A program made the translations under genes and the position numbers. Below are positions 7,099 through 15,537 of a stretch of 64,000 nt of DNA, piece by piece. Source of the DNA: Massilia sp. IC2-477 (GTDB taxonomy: Bacteria; Pseudomonadota; Gammaproteobacteria; Burkholderiales; Burkholderiaceae_D). Below the pieces are notes generated by a model that saw nothing but the letters and a program-made list of their open reading frames with translations, did not search any database and was not told the DNA's origin. Position 1 is the first letter of the stretch; each line of letters begins with the position of its first letter. The stretch spans positions 336,328-400,327 of the forward strand of contig NZ_JAJFEQ010000007.1 in the NCBI RefSeq assembly GCF_020707265.1. The letters are read 5' to 3'.

Positions 7099-9474
7099 AT
7101 GATACGTCTGCCCATCGGACTGGCCGCGCTATTCCTGAGCGCCTCGGTACTGGCCGCTCCTCCTTTCGACGACAAGTTCCGCCAGCTCGACGAGCTGCTG
7201 CCGACGCCGGGCGCCGTACGCACCGCTTCCGGCGCGCCGGGCCACGCCTACTGGCAGCAGCGCGCCGACTACACGATGCGCGCCACGCTCGACGAGAACA
7301 AGCGCGCCATCAGCGGTTCGGGCAGCATCACGTACCACAACAACTCCCCTGATACGCTGAAATACCTCTGGCTGCAGCTGGACGAGAACATCTACAAGCC
7401 GGATTCGGCAGCCCGCCGCACCGCCGTGCTGCCTTCGCGCGAAGCCTGGCAGGCGCGCGGCAACGACGGCGTCAAGTTCGACGCCCTGCGCACCCTCCTC
7501 GAAGGCAATGCCTTCGAGGGCGGCTTCAATGTCCGCAATGTGCGCGACAGCGGCGGCCGTCCGCTGAAGTACACCATCAACGGCACCATGATGCGCATCG
7601 ACCTGCCGCAATCGCTGCGTCCGGGCGCCAAGGTCTCGTTCAGCCTCGACTGGAACTACAACATCAACGAGCAGAAGATCCTCGGCGGCCGTTCGGGCTA
7701 CGAGAAGTTCGATGACAAGAACGACCTGTTCGAGATCGCCCTGTGGTTCCCGCGCATGGCGGCCTACTATGACGTCTACGGCTGGCAGCACAAGCAGTTC
7801 CTGGGCGCCGGCGAATTCACGCTGGAGTTCGGCGACTATGACGTCCGCATCACCGTGCCGTCCGACCACATCGTCGCCTCCACCGGCGAACTGCAGAACC
7901 CGGGCGAAGTCCTGACCAGCGCCCAGCGCGAGCGCCTGCGCCAGGCGCGCACCGCCAAGAAGCCGGTCCTGATCGTGACCCAGGCCGAAGCCGAAGCCGC
8001 CGAGAAGGGCCGCGCCACCACCAACAAGACCTGGCACTTCAAGGCCAAGAACGTGCGCGACTTCGCGTTCGCATCGAGCCGCAAGTTCATCTGGGATGCG
8101 CAGGGCGTCAAGTCGGGCGACACCGACGTGATGGCCATGTCCTACTACCCGAAAGAGGGCAACCCGCTGTGGGAGCGCTACTCGACCCACGCGATCATCC
8201 ACACCATCGAGCAGTACAACAAGTACTCGTTCGACTATCCCTACCCGACCGCGATCTCCGTGAACGGCCCGGTGGGCGGCATGGAATACCCGATGATCTC
8301 GTTCAACGGCCCGCGTCCGGTCAAGGACAAGAAGACTGGTGAACTGACCTACTCGAAGCGCACCAAGTACGGCCTGATCGGCGTGATCATCCACGAAGTG
8401 GGCCACAACTACTTCCCGATGATCGTCAACTCGGACGAGCGCCAGTGGACCTGGATGGACGAGGGCATCAACTCCTTCGTGCAGTCGCTGGCCCAGGAAG
8501 CCTGGGAAGAAGACTGGGAAGAGATGCGCGGCCATCCGCGCCAGATCGTCGAGTACATGCGCAGCCAGAACCAGGTGCCGATCATGACCAACTCGGAGTC
8601 GCTGCTCCAGTTCGGCAACAACGCCTATGCCAAGCCGGCCGCCGCGCTGAACGTGCTGCGCGAGACTATTCTCGGCCGCGAGCTGTTCGACTTCGCCTTC
8701 AAGGAATACGCCCAGCGCTGGAAGTTCAAGCGCCCGACCCCGGCCGACTTCTTCCGCACGATGGAAGACGCCTCCGGCACGGACCTCGACTGGTTCTGGC
8801 GCGGCTGGTTCTACACCACCGACCCGGTGGACATCAGCGTCGATGGCATCACTGAGTACACGGTCAGCACCAAGGATCCGGAAATCGAAAAGGCCTGGGC
8901 GCGCGCACGCAAGCAGTCCGAGCCGATCTCGATCACCGACCAGCGCAACAAGGGCATGGAGCGCCGCGTGGACCGCTTCCCCGAGCTGAAGGACTTCTAC
9001 AACGAGAACGACGACTTCACCGTCACCAACAAGGACCGCAACAGGTTCAACGAAACGGTAGCGGGCCTGGAAGACTGGGAAAAGAACCTGCTCAAGGAAG
9101 GCAAGCGCCTGTACCTGGTGGACTTCTCGAACAAGGGTGGCCTGGTCATGCCGCTGATCGTCGAGATCACCACCAAGAGCGGCAAGAAGTATATCGAGCG
9201 CATCCCGGCCGAAGTGTGGCGCTACTCGCCGAAGAAGATCACCAAGCTGTTCATCGCGGACGAGGAGATCGTGAGCCTGGTACAGGACCCGTACTGGGAG
9301 ACCGCCGACATCGACGTCAGCAACAACGCCTGGCCGGCCAAGCCCGTCCCTTCGCGCCTGGAGCTGTTCAAGACCGAGCGTGATCCAGCCACCGGCAACC
9401 TGATGCGCGACTTCAACACCAAGCTGGCGCCGCCGAAGACCCCGGGCCAGGCCGAGGCGCCGAAGTCCGAGTAA
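7099..9474 (+). CDS. Exported M1-family metallopeptidase, first tandem copy
   Basis: A 791-residue zinc aminopeptidase-like protein with a signal peptide cleaved near residue 20 (SASVLAAPP). The zinc site is HEVGH at 432-436 with Glu455 as third ligand (DEG), the M1 spacing of HExxH-x18-E. The exopeptidase loop is GGMEYP around residues 393-398 in place of the usual GAMEN. Export suggests digestion of peptides in the periplasm or outside. A GGGG ribosome site precedes the ATG. It is the first gene of a same-strand cassette with a close paralogue, a DUF6702 protein and a TonB-dependent receptor. Its last ~160 residues are almost identical to the paralogue's, although earlier segments differ clearly. 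Confidence 0.93.
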   Translation: MIRLPIGLAALFLSASVLAAPPFDDKFRQLDELLPTPGAVRTASGAPGHAYWQQRADYTMRATLDENKRAISGSGSITYHNNSPDTLKYLWLQLDENIYKPDSAARRTAVLPSREAWQARGNDGVKFDALRTLLEGNAFEGGFNVRNVRDSGGRPLKYTINGTMMRIDLPQSLRPGAKVSFSLDWNYNINEQKILGGRSGYEKFDDKNDLFEIALWFPRMAAYYDVYGWQHKQFLGAGEFTLEFGDYDVRITVPSDHIVASTGELQNPGEVLTSAQRERLRQARTAKKPVLIVTQAEAEAAEKGRATTNKTWHFKAKNVRDFAFASSRKFIWDAQGVKSGDTDVMAMSYYPKEGNPLWERYSTHAIIHTIEQYNKYSFDYPYPTAISVNGPVGGMEYPMISFNGPRPVKDKKTGELTYSKRTKYGLIGVIIHEVGHNYFPMIVNSDERQWTWMDEGINSFVQSLAQEAWEEDWEEMRGHPRQIVEYMRSQNQVPIMTNSESLLQFGNNAYAKPAAALNVLRETILGRELFDFAFKEYAQRWKFKRPTPADFFRTMEDASGTDLDWFWRGWFYTTDPVDISVDGITEYTVSTKDPEIEKAWARARKQSEPISITDQRNKGMERRVDRFPELKDFYNENDDFTVTNKDRNRFNETVAGLEDWEKNLLKEGKRLYLVDFSNKGGLVMPLIVEITTKSGKKYIERIPAEVWRYSPKKITKLFIADEEIVSLVQDPYWETADIDVSNNAWPAKPVPSRLELFKTERDPATGNLMRDFNTKLAPPKTPGQAEAPKSE

Positions 9475-9514
9475 GGCAGCGTGAACACATGGGTGGAGGA
9501 GACTCCGCCCGCTT

Positions 9515-9549
9515 ACCGGCAGGGCTGCGCGCCCTGCCGTTTCTTTATT
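9515..9549 (+). terminator. Intra-cassette hairpin between the two M1 genes
   Basis: CGGCAGGG (9517-9524) and CCCTGCCG (9532-9539) form a perfect 8-bp GC stem followed by TTTCTTTATT. It has terminator shape and lies between the two peptidase genes, so it may lower expression of the downstream genes by partial termination, or protect the upstream mRNA end. Confidence 0.6.
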
Positions 9550-9565
9550 CAAGACGACCGCACAG

Positions 9566-11941
9566 ATGAAAATGAAGCAACTGCAGGCGCTGATCGGCGC
9601 CCTGTTCCTCACCGGCGCGGCCTACGCGGCCCCCGCCTTCGACGACAAGTTCCGCCAGCTCGACGAACTGCTGCCGACCGCCACCGACACCCGCACCGCC
9701 TCCGGCGCACCGGGCCACCGCTACTGGCAGCAGCGCGCCGACTACCGCCTGCGCGCCACCCTGGACGAGAACAAACGCACGATTACCGGCTCAGGCAGCG
9801 TCACCTACACCAACAATTCGCCGGACACGCTGTCCTACCTGTGGGTGCAGCTGGATCAGAACATGTTCCGCAGCGACTCGGACAACCGCCGCATCTCGAC
9901 CCTGCCCTCGCGCGAAGCCTGGCAAGCGCGTGGCAACGATGGCGTCAAGTTCGACACCCTGAAGGCCACCCTGGAACAGCAGCGTTTCGAAGGCGGCATC
10001 CAGGTAACAAACGTGACCGGCGCCGACGGCCGTGCGCTGCGCGCCACCGTCAACAAGACCATGATGCGGATCGACCTGCCCCAGCCTTTGAAGCCCGGCG
10101 CGCGCACGTCCTTCAACATGGCGTGGACCTTCAACATCCCTGAAGCGAACGTCGTCGGCCGCCGCACCGGCTTTGAGAAGTTCGACGACGGCAATGACAT
10201 CGTCCTGTCTGCCCAGTGGTTCCCGCGCATGGCGGCCTACTATGACGTCAAGGGCTGGCAAAACAAGCAGTACATGGGCGACGGCGAATTCACGCTGGAA
10301 TTCGGCGACTACGACGTGCAACTGACCGTTCCGGCCGACCACGTGGTGGCCTCGACGGGCGAATTGCAGAACCCGGATGCGGTTCTGAGCAGCGCCCAGC
10401 GCGAGCGCCTGCGCCAGGCGCGCACGGCGAAGAAGCCGGTCATCATCGTCACCCAGCTTGAAGCGGAAGCCGCGGAAAAGGGCCGCGCCAAGGCCACCAA
10501 GACCTGGCACTTCAAGGCGCGCGACGTGCGCGACTTCGCCTTCGCCTCGAGCCGCAAGTTCATCTGGGACGCGCAGGGAATCAAGAGCGGCGACAAGGAC
10601 GTGCTGGCGATGTCCTACTACCCGAAGGAAGGCAACCCACTGTGGGAGCGCTATTCGACGGCCGCCGTGATCCACACCCTCGAGCAGTACAACAAGTATT
10701 CCTTCGACTACCCCTACCCGACCGCGATTTCCGTGAACGGCTCGATCGGCGGCATGGAATACCCGATGATCTCGTTCAATGCCGGCCGCCCGGTCAAGGA
10801 CAAGAAGACCGGCGAAGTCACGTATTCGAAGGGCACCAAGTATGGCCTGATCAGCGTGATCATCCATGAAGTCGGCCACAACTACTTCCCGATGATCGTC
10901 AACTCGGACGAGCGTCAGTGGACCTGGATGGACGAGGGCATGAACAGCTTCCTGCAGTTCCTCGCCGAGGAAGCCTGGGAAGAGGACTACCCGTCGCGTC
11001 GCGGCGAAGCACGCAACATCGTCGACTACATGCGCAGCACCAACCAGGTGCCGGTGATGACCAATGCCGAGTCGACCATCCAGCGCGGTAACAATGCGTA
11101 CGCCAAGCCTGCCACTGCGTTCAATATCCTGCGCGAGACCATTCTTGGCCGCGAACTGTTCGACTTCGCCTTCAAGGAATACTCGGAGCGCTGGAAATTC
11201 AAGCGCCCGACCCCGGCCGACTTCTTCCGCACGATGGAAGATGCCTCCGGCACGGATCTGGACTGGTTCTGGCGCGGCTGGTTCTACACCACCGACCCGG
11301 TGGACATCAGCGTCGACGGCATCACCGAGTACGCGGTCAGCACCAAGGATCCGGAAATCGAAAAGGCCTGGCAGCGTGCGCGCCACCAGGAAGAAGCGAT
11401 GTCGATCATCGACCAGCGCAACAAGGGCATGCAGCGCCGTGTCGACCGTTATCCGGAACTGAAGGACTTCTACAACGAGCACGACAACTTCACTGTCACC
11501 AACAAGGACCGCAACAGGTTCAACGAAACGGTGGCGGGCCTGGAAGACTGGGAAAAGAACCTGCTCAAGGAAGGCAAGCGCCTGTACCTGGTGGACTTCT
11601 CGAACAAGGGCGGGCTGGTCATGCCGCTGATCGTCGAGATCACCACCAAGAGCGGAAAAAAATACATCGAGCGCATCCCGGCCGAGGTATGGCGCTACTC
11701 GCCCAAGAAGATCACCAAGCTGTTCATCGCCGACGAAGAGATCGTGAGCCTGGTGCAGGACCCGTACTGGGAGACCGCCGACATCGACGTCAGCAACAAT
11801 GCCTGGCCGGCCAAGCCCGTCCCTTCGCGCCTGGAGCTGTTCAAGACCGAGCGTGACCCGGCTAGCGGCAACCTGATGCGCGATTTCAACACCAAGCTGG
11901 CTCCGCCGAAGGCGCCGGCCGAGAACAAGGCCGGGCAATGA
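9566..11941 (+). CDS. Exported M1-family metallopeptidase, second tandem copy
   Basis: A 791-residue paralogue of the preceding gene, with signal peptide (GAAYAAPAF), GGMEYP loop, HEVGH at 434-438 and third ligand Glu457. The active site is intact in both copies. Divergence is concentrated in residues ~100-210 and around the helices after the zinc site, which shape the substrate cleft in M1 enzymes. The last third matches the first copy nearly base for base. The two copies may have split their substrate range while gene conversion keeps the C-terminal domain the same. Its TGA overlaps the next ATG by 4 nt (ATGA), showing translational coupling with the DUF6702 gene. Confidence 0.93.
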   Translation: MKMKQLQALIGALFLTGAAYAAPAFDDKFRQLDELLPTATDTRTASGAPGHRYWQQRADYRLRATLDENKRTITGSGSVTYTNNSPDTLSYLWVQLDQNMFRSDSDNRRISTLPSREAWQARGNDGVKFDTLKATLEQQRFEGGIQVTNVTGADGRALRATVNKTMMRIDLPQPLKPGARTSFNMAWTFNIPEANVVGRRTGFEKFDDGNDIVLSAQWFPRMAAYYDVKGWQNKQYMGDGEFTLEFGDYDVQLTVPADHVVASTGELQNPDAVLSSAQRERLRQARTAKKPVIIVTQLEAEAAEKGRAKATKTWHFKARDVRDFAFASSRKFIWDAQGIKSGDKDVLAMSYYPKEGNPLWERYSTAAVIHTLEQYNKYSFDYPYPTAISVNGSIGGMEYPMISFNAGRPVKDKKTGEVTYSKGTKYGLISVIIHEVGHNYFPMIVNSDERQWTWMDEGMNSFLQFLAEEAWEEDYPSRRGEARNIVDYMRSTNQVPVMTNAESTIQRGNNAYAKPATAFNILRETILGRELFDFAFKEYSERWKFKRPTPADFFRTMEDASGTDLDWFWRGWFYTTDPVDISVDGITEYAVSTKDPEIEKAWQRARHQEEAMSIIDQRNKGMQRRVDRYPELKDFYNEHDNFTVTNKDRNRFNETVAGLEDWEKNLLKEGKRLYLVDFSNKGGLVMPLIVEITTKSGKKYIERIPAEVWRYSPKKITKLFIADEEIVSLVQDPYWETADIDVSNNAWPAKPVPSRLELFKTERDPASGNLMRDFNTKLAPPKAPAENKAGQ

Positions 11942-12444
11942 GCTTCAAGCGTTTCAAGATGCTGTGCGCGGCCGCCCTGCTCCTCGTGAGCGCGGCGGCG
12001 GACGCGCACCGCTTCCACATGGGGATCACGGAGCTCTCGTTCAATCCACGCACGAAGAGCACCGAGATCGTCCACACCTACATGGCGCACGACGTCGAGG
12101 CGCTCCTGCTGAACACATACGGGCGCCAGTTCGACCTGACCGATCCGGAAGACCAGGCCGTGCTGCGCAAGTACATCGAGAGCCGCTTCTGGCTCAAGGG
12201 GCCGGACAATGCGCGCCTGCCGGTGCGCTGGGTCGGCATGACGGCCGACTCGCAGAGCGTCGTCATCTACCAGGAGCTGGAGAACGCGCCGCTGTCGAAG
12301 ACCACAGCCATCCACCAGGGCGTGCTCATGGACTTCCTGCCGGAGCAGATCAACACCATTAACCTGAACGACGCGGGCGCGATCCGCTCGCTGACCTTCA
12401 CCCAGGCCGCCGTCGAGCAGCCGGCACACGAGAACAAACCCTGA
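11938..12444 (+). CDS. DUF6702-family exported protein
   Basis: A 168-residue protein with a signal peptide ending near residue 23 (SAAADAHRFHMG). The start of the mature form, HRFHMGITELSFNPRTKSTEI, is typical of DUF6702, a family of about 150-180 residues often found beside exported M1 peptidases and TonB-dependent receptors. Its biochemical role is unknown. The His-rich mature N-terminus could bind metal, but this is speculation. The start overlaps the preceding stop as ATGA, and its TGA shares its last base with the next ATG (TGATG), so it is coupled on both sides. Confidence 0.85.
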   Translation: MSFKRFKMLCAAALLLVSAAADAHRFHMGITELSFNPRTKSTEIVHTYMAHDVEALLLNTYGRQFDLTDPEDQAVLRKYIESRFWLKGPDNARLPVRWVGMTADSQSVVIYQELENAPLSKTTAIHQGVLMDFLPEQINTINLNDAGAIRSLTFTQAAVEQPAHENKP

Positions 12445-14513
12445 TGCTTCGTTTCACCCGTACTCCGGTCGCCTGCGCGGCGGCCGCACTGCTGGCCAGC
12501 GCCCCCGCCCTGGCCGACGATTTCGTCCTGCAGCGCGTCCTCGTCGAAGGCGCGCGCACCAGCCAGATCGGCATGACCGACTCGGCCAGCTCCGGCACTG
12601 TCGGGGCGAAAGCACTGGAGCAGCGCACCGTGTACCGTCCCGGCGAGCTGCTGGAAGCCACGCCCGGCCTGATCGCCAGCCAGCACAGCGGCGAAGGCAA
12701 GGCCAACCAGTTCTACCTGCGCGGCTTCAACCTCGATCACGGCACCGATCTCGCCACCTGGGTCGACGGCATGCCGGTCAACCAGCGCAGCCATGCGCAC
12801 GGCCAGGGCTGGACCGATCTGAACTTCCTGATTCCGGAAATCGTCACCCGCCTCGACTACCGCAAGGGCCCCTACTCCGCGACGGACGGCGACTTCGCCT
12901 CAGCGGGCAAGGCCTCGATCTCCTACGCCAACCGACTGGTGTCGCCGCTCGCCTCCGTGACGCTGGGCCAGGACAACTACGCGCGCACGGTGCTGGCCGC
13001 TTCGCCGGAGCTGGCGGGCGGCAACCTGCTGTATGCGCTGGAGCTGATGAAGAACGACGGCCCATGGACGCGGCCGGACGGCTACCGCAAGATCAACGCG
13101 GTGCTGCGCTACAGCCGCGGCTATGCCAACAACGGCTGGACGGTCAGCGCCATGCACTACCAGGGCCACTGGAACGCCACCGACCAGATCCCGCTGCGCG
13201 CGGTCGCCAGCGGCCAGCTGGGCCGCTTCGACGCCATTGACCTGAGCGACGGCGGCGAGGCCGAGCGCAGCAGCATCTCCGGCAGCTGGCGCCGCACCAC
13301 GCAGGAGACGGCGAGCGCCCTCTCCGCCTACGTGATCCGCAACCGCCTCGACTTGTACTCGAACTTCACCTACTTCCTGAACGATCCGGTGAATGGCGAC
13401 CAGTTCGCCCAGCCGGACCGCCGCGTGACCACGGGCCTGGACGGCAGCCATACCTGGCACGCGTACAAGAGCTCGGATGGCAAGGTGGCCTCCGACATGA
13501 CGGTCGGCTTCCAGCTCCAGAACGACAACATCTTCAACGGTTTGTACGACACCCGCGCGCGCCGTCGCATCGCGACGACGCGCGAAGACCACATCGTCGA
13601 GACCAGCGGCGCCCTCTATGTGGAGAACGCGACCAAATGGAGCGAGGCCCTGCGCACGGTGGTCGGCCTGCGCGCCAACCGCTACCGCTTCGACGTCGAC
13701 GGCGACCGCCTGGCGAATGCCGGCCGCGCCAGCGATTCGCTGGTGACGCCTTCGCTCAGCGTGGCCTACGGGCCGTGGCAGCACACCGAGCTGTATTTCA
13801 ATGTTGGCCATGGCTTCCATAGCAACGATGCGCGCGGCACGGTGGCGAGCGTCGATCCGAAGACGCTCGACCCGGTCGACCGTACGCCCGGCCTGGTGCG
13901 TTCGCGTGGCCTGGAGCTGGGCCTGCGCACGGTGGCGATCCCGAAGACCGAGACCACCTTGTCCGTGTACCGCCTCGATTTCGATTCCGAGCTGACCTAC
14001 ATCGGCGACGCCGGCAATACCGAAGCGGGCGACCCGAGCCGCCGCTACGGCGTCGAGCTGTCGAACAGCGTGCGCGCCAACAAGTGGCTGACGCTGAACT
14101 TCGACGCGGCTTATGCGCGCGCGCGTTCGCGTGGCGGCAATCCCGCCGAAGGCGTGAAAAATGCGCGCATCCCGGGCGCGGTGGAAGGTGTGGCCCAGGT
14201 CGGCCTTACGGTGGACCGCGCGGGTCCGTGGTCGGGCGCGCTGCGCCTGCGCTACTTCGGTCCGCGTCCGCTGATCGAAGACGACAGCGTGCGCTCGCAC
14301 GCCAGCCTGACGCTCAACGGCCGTATCGGCTACCGGATCGGCAAGGACATGCGCCTGGAGCTGGAAGGCTTCAATCTCACCAACCGGCGCGATTCGGCGA
14401 TCGATTACTACTATGCGTCGCGTTTGCAGAACGAGGCGGAGGCGGTGGACGACATCCACTTCCACCCGATCGAGCCGCGCACCTTCCGCCTGAGCCTCAC
14501 GAAGAACTGGTAG
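12444..14513 (+). CDS. TonB-dependent outer-membrane receptor
   Basis: A 689-residue receptor. A signal peptide ends near residue 24 (APALADDF). The plug domain spans roughly residues 35-150 and includes the conserved LRGFNLDHGTDL segment, DGMPVN loop and LDYRKGPYSATDGDF strand. The rest is a beta-barrel ending in an aromatic residue (FRLSLTKNW), as the outer-membrane assembly machinery requires. It imports an unknown ligand with energy from TonB-ExbBD. Coupling to DUF6702 and two exported M1 peptidases suggests a peptide, or a metal complex processed by peptidases. No Fur box is visible in front of the cassette, so it may not be iron-regulated. Confidence 0.92.
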   Translation: MLRFTRTPVACAAAALLASAPALADDFVLQRVLVEGARTSQIGMTDSASSGTVGAKALEQRTVYRPGELLEATPGLIASQHSGEGKANQFYLRGFNLDHGTDLATWVDGMPVNQRSHAHGQGWTDLNFLIPEIVTRLDYRKGPYSATDGDFASAGKASISYANRLVSPLASVTLGQDNYARTVLAASPELAGGNLLYALELMKNDGPWTRPDGYRKINAVLRYSRGYANNGWTVSAMHYQGHWNATDQIPLRAVASGQLGRFDAIDLSDGGEAERSSISGSWRRTTQETASALSAYVIRNRLDLYSNFTYFLNDPVNGDQFAQPDRRVTTGLDGSHTWHAYKSSDGKVASDMTVGFQLQNDNIFNGLYDTRARRRIATTREDHIVETSGALYVENATKWSEALRTVVGLRANRYRFDVDGDRLANAGRASDSLVTPSLSVAYGPWQHTELYFNVGHGFHSNDARGTVASVDPKTLDPVDRTPGLVRSRGLELGLRTVAIPKTETTLSVYRLDFDSELTYIGDAGNTEAGDPSRRYGVELSNSVRANKWLTLNFDAAYARARSRGGNPAEGVKNARIPGAVEGVAQVGLTVDRAGPWSGALRLRYFGPRPLIEDDSVRSHASLTLNGRIGYRIGKDMRLELEGFNLTNRRDSAIDYYYASRLQNEAEAVDDIHFHPIEPRTFRLSLTKNW

Positions 14514-14574
14514 CGAATGGCTGAGAGTTGCCCAGCATCATGCCGATAGCAGTGAAACCTGCTACGCTAACTGG

Positions 14575-15327
14575 ATGACTACCCGTGAACTTCCCTACAC
14601 CGCGCCCTCGCAGCTGGCGGACGCTATCCGCAGCGAGGGCTATGCGCTCCTGCGTCCCTACGACGTCGCCCGCCTGGCCGGCTGTACCCTTGACGAGCTG
14701 CAGTCGCTGGTGCCGAGCTGGGACCGGCTCGAACTCGACAATTACCTGAAAGACGGCGGCCGCTACCGGCGCCGCCGCCATTCCTGCTTCATCGACGAAA
14801 GCGACGACGGCGGCCGCGCGCTGGTGCAGGTGCCGCACCGTCCGCACTGGCAGCCGGTCGAGTACAACGCCCTGCACGGCGGCATGCACCGCCTGTTCGC
14901 GCCGATCGAAACCGCCACGCTGGCCAATCCGGCTTGGAGCCGCCTGCTGGCCTCGCTGGGCGAAGTGTGCTCCAGCGTGCGCGGGCGCGAGACCTGGTAT
15001 GTGGAAGCGCACCAGTTCCGCATCGATACCGCCGACGGCATCGGTCGCCCGACGCCGGAAGGCGCGCACCGCGACGGCGTCGACTTCGTCGCCGTGATCC
15101 TGATCGACCGCAGCGGCATCAAGGGCGGCGAAACCCGGGTGTTCGAAGCCGACGGGCCGGCCGGCAAGCGCTTCACGATGCTGGAGCCGTGGACCCTGCT
15201 GCTGCTCGACGACGCCGCCGTGATCCACGAATCGACGCCGATCCAGCCGCTGGGAGAGCATGGACACCGGGATACCCTGGTGCTGACCTGGCGCGCAGGG
15301 TCGTTCCAGGGTGCGGACGCCGCCTGA
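14575..15327 (+). CDS. 2-oxoglutarate/Fe(II) dioxygenase family protein (2OG-Fe_Oxy_2 type)
   Basis: A 250-residue protein of the family that includes bacterial free-amino-acid hydroxylases such as L-isoleucine dioxygenase. The iron site is HRD at 165-167 inside EGAHRDGVDF, and the distal histidine is His218 in VIHEST. The segment GGETRVFEADG is also typical. No signal peptide, so it is cytoplasmic. By family, it would hydroxylate a free amino acid or small metabolite with oxygen and 2-oxoglutarate; the substrate is not readable. It follows the receptor by 61 nt on the same strand and could be co-transcribed, fitting use of imported amino acids. Confidence 0.85.
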   Translation: MTTRELPYTAPSQLADAIRSEGYALLRPYDVARLAGCTLDELQSLVPSWDRLELDNYLKDGGRYRRRRHSCFIDESDDGGRALVQVPHRPHWQPVEYNALHGGMHRLFAPIETATLANPAWSRLLASLGEVCSSVRGRETWYVEAHQFRIDTADGIGRPTPEGAHRDGVDFVAVILIDRSGIKGGETRVFEADGPAGKRFTMLEPWTLLLLDDAAVIHESTPIQPLGEHGHRDTLVLTWRAGSFQGADAA

Positions 15328-15335
15328 GAAACTCC

Positions 15336-15371
15336 AAAAAAAACGCCCACGAACCTTGCGGTTAGCGGGCG
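15336..15371 (-). terminator. Rho-independent terminator for the minus-strand DUF1800 gene
   Basis: Read on the minus strand, a stem of CGCCCGC...AACC pairs with GGTT..GTGGGCG around a 4-nt loop with one mismatch, followed by eight T (eight A at 15336-15343). It lies 170 nt past the DUF1800 stop and may also block read-through from the plus strand. Confidence 0.7.
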
Positions 15372-15537
15372 ATAATCCAATTTTCGGAGAAAACTGGAGG
15401 AGACGGTTTCAATATAGCGCGTTTTTTTGTGCAGTGCAATACCGTAGAACTACTAGGCTAATTTCGCCAAGGAACCGTTTCCAAAAACAGACACTCAGCA
15501 GCGTTTTGTTGCGCTGCGCAATATCCCCTTCCTGTTA

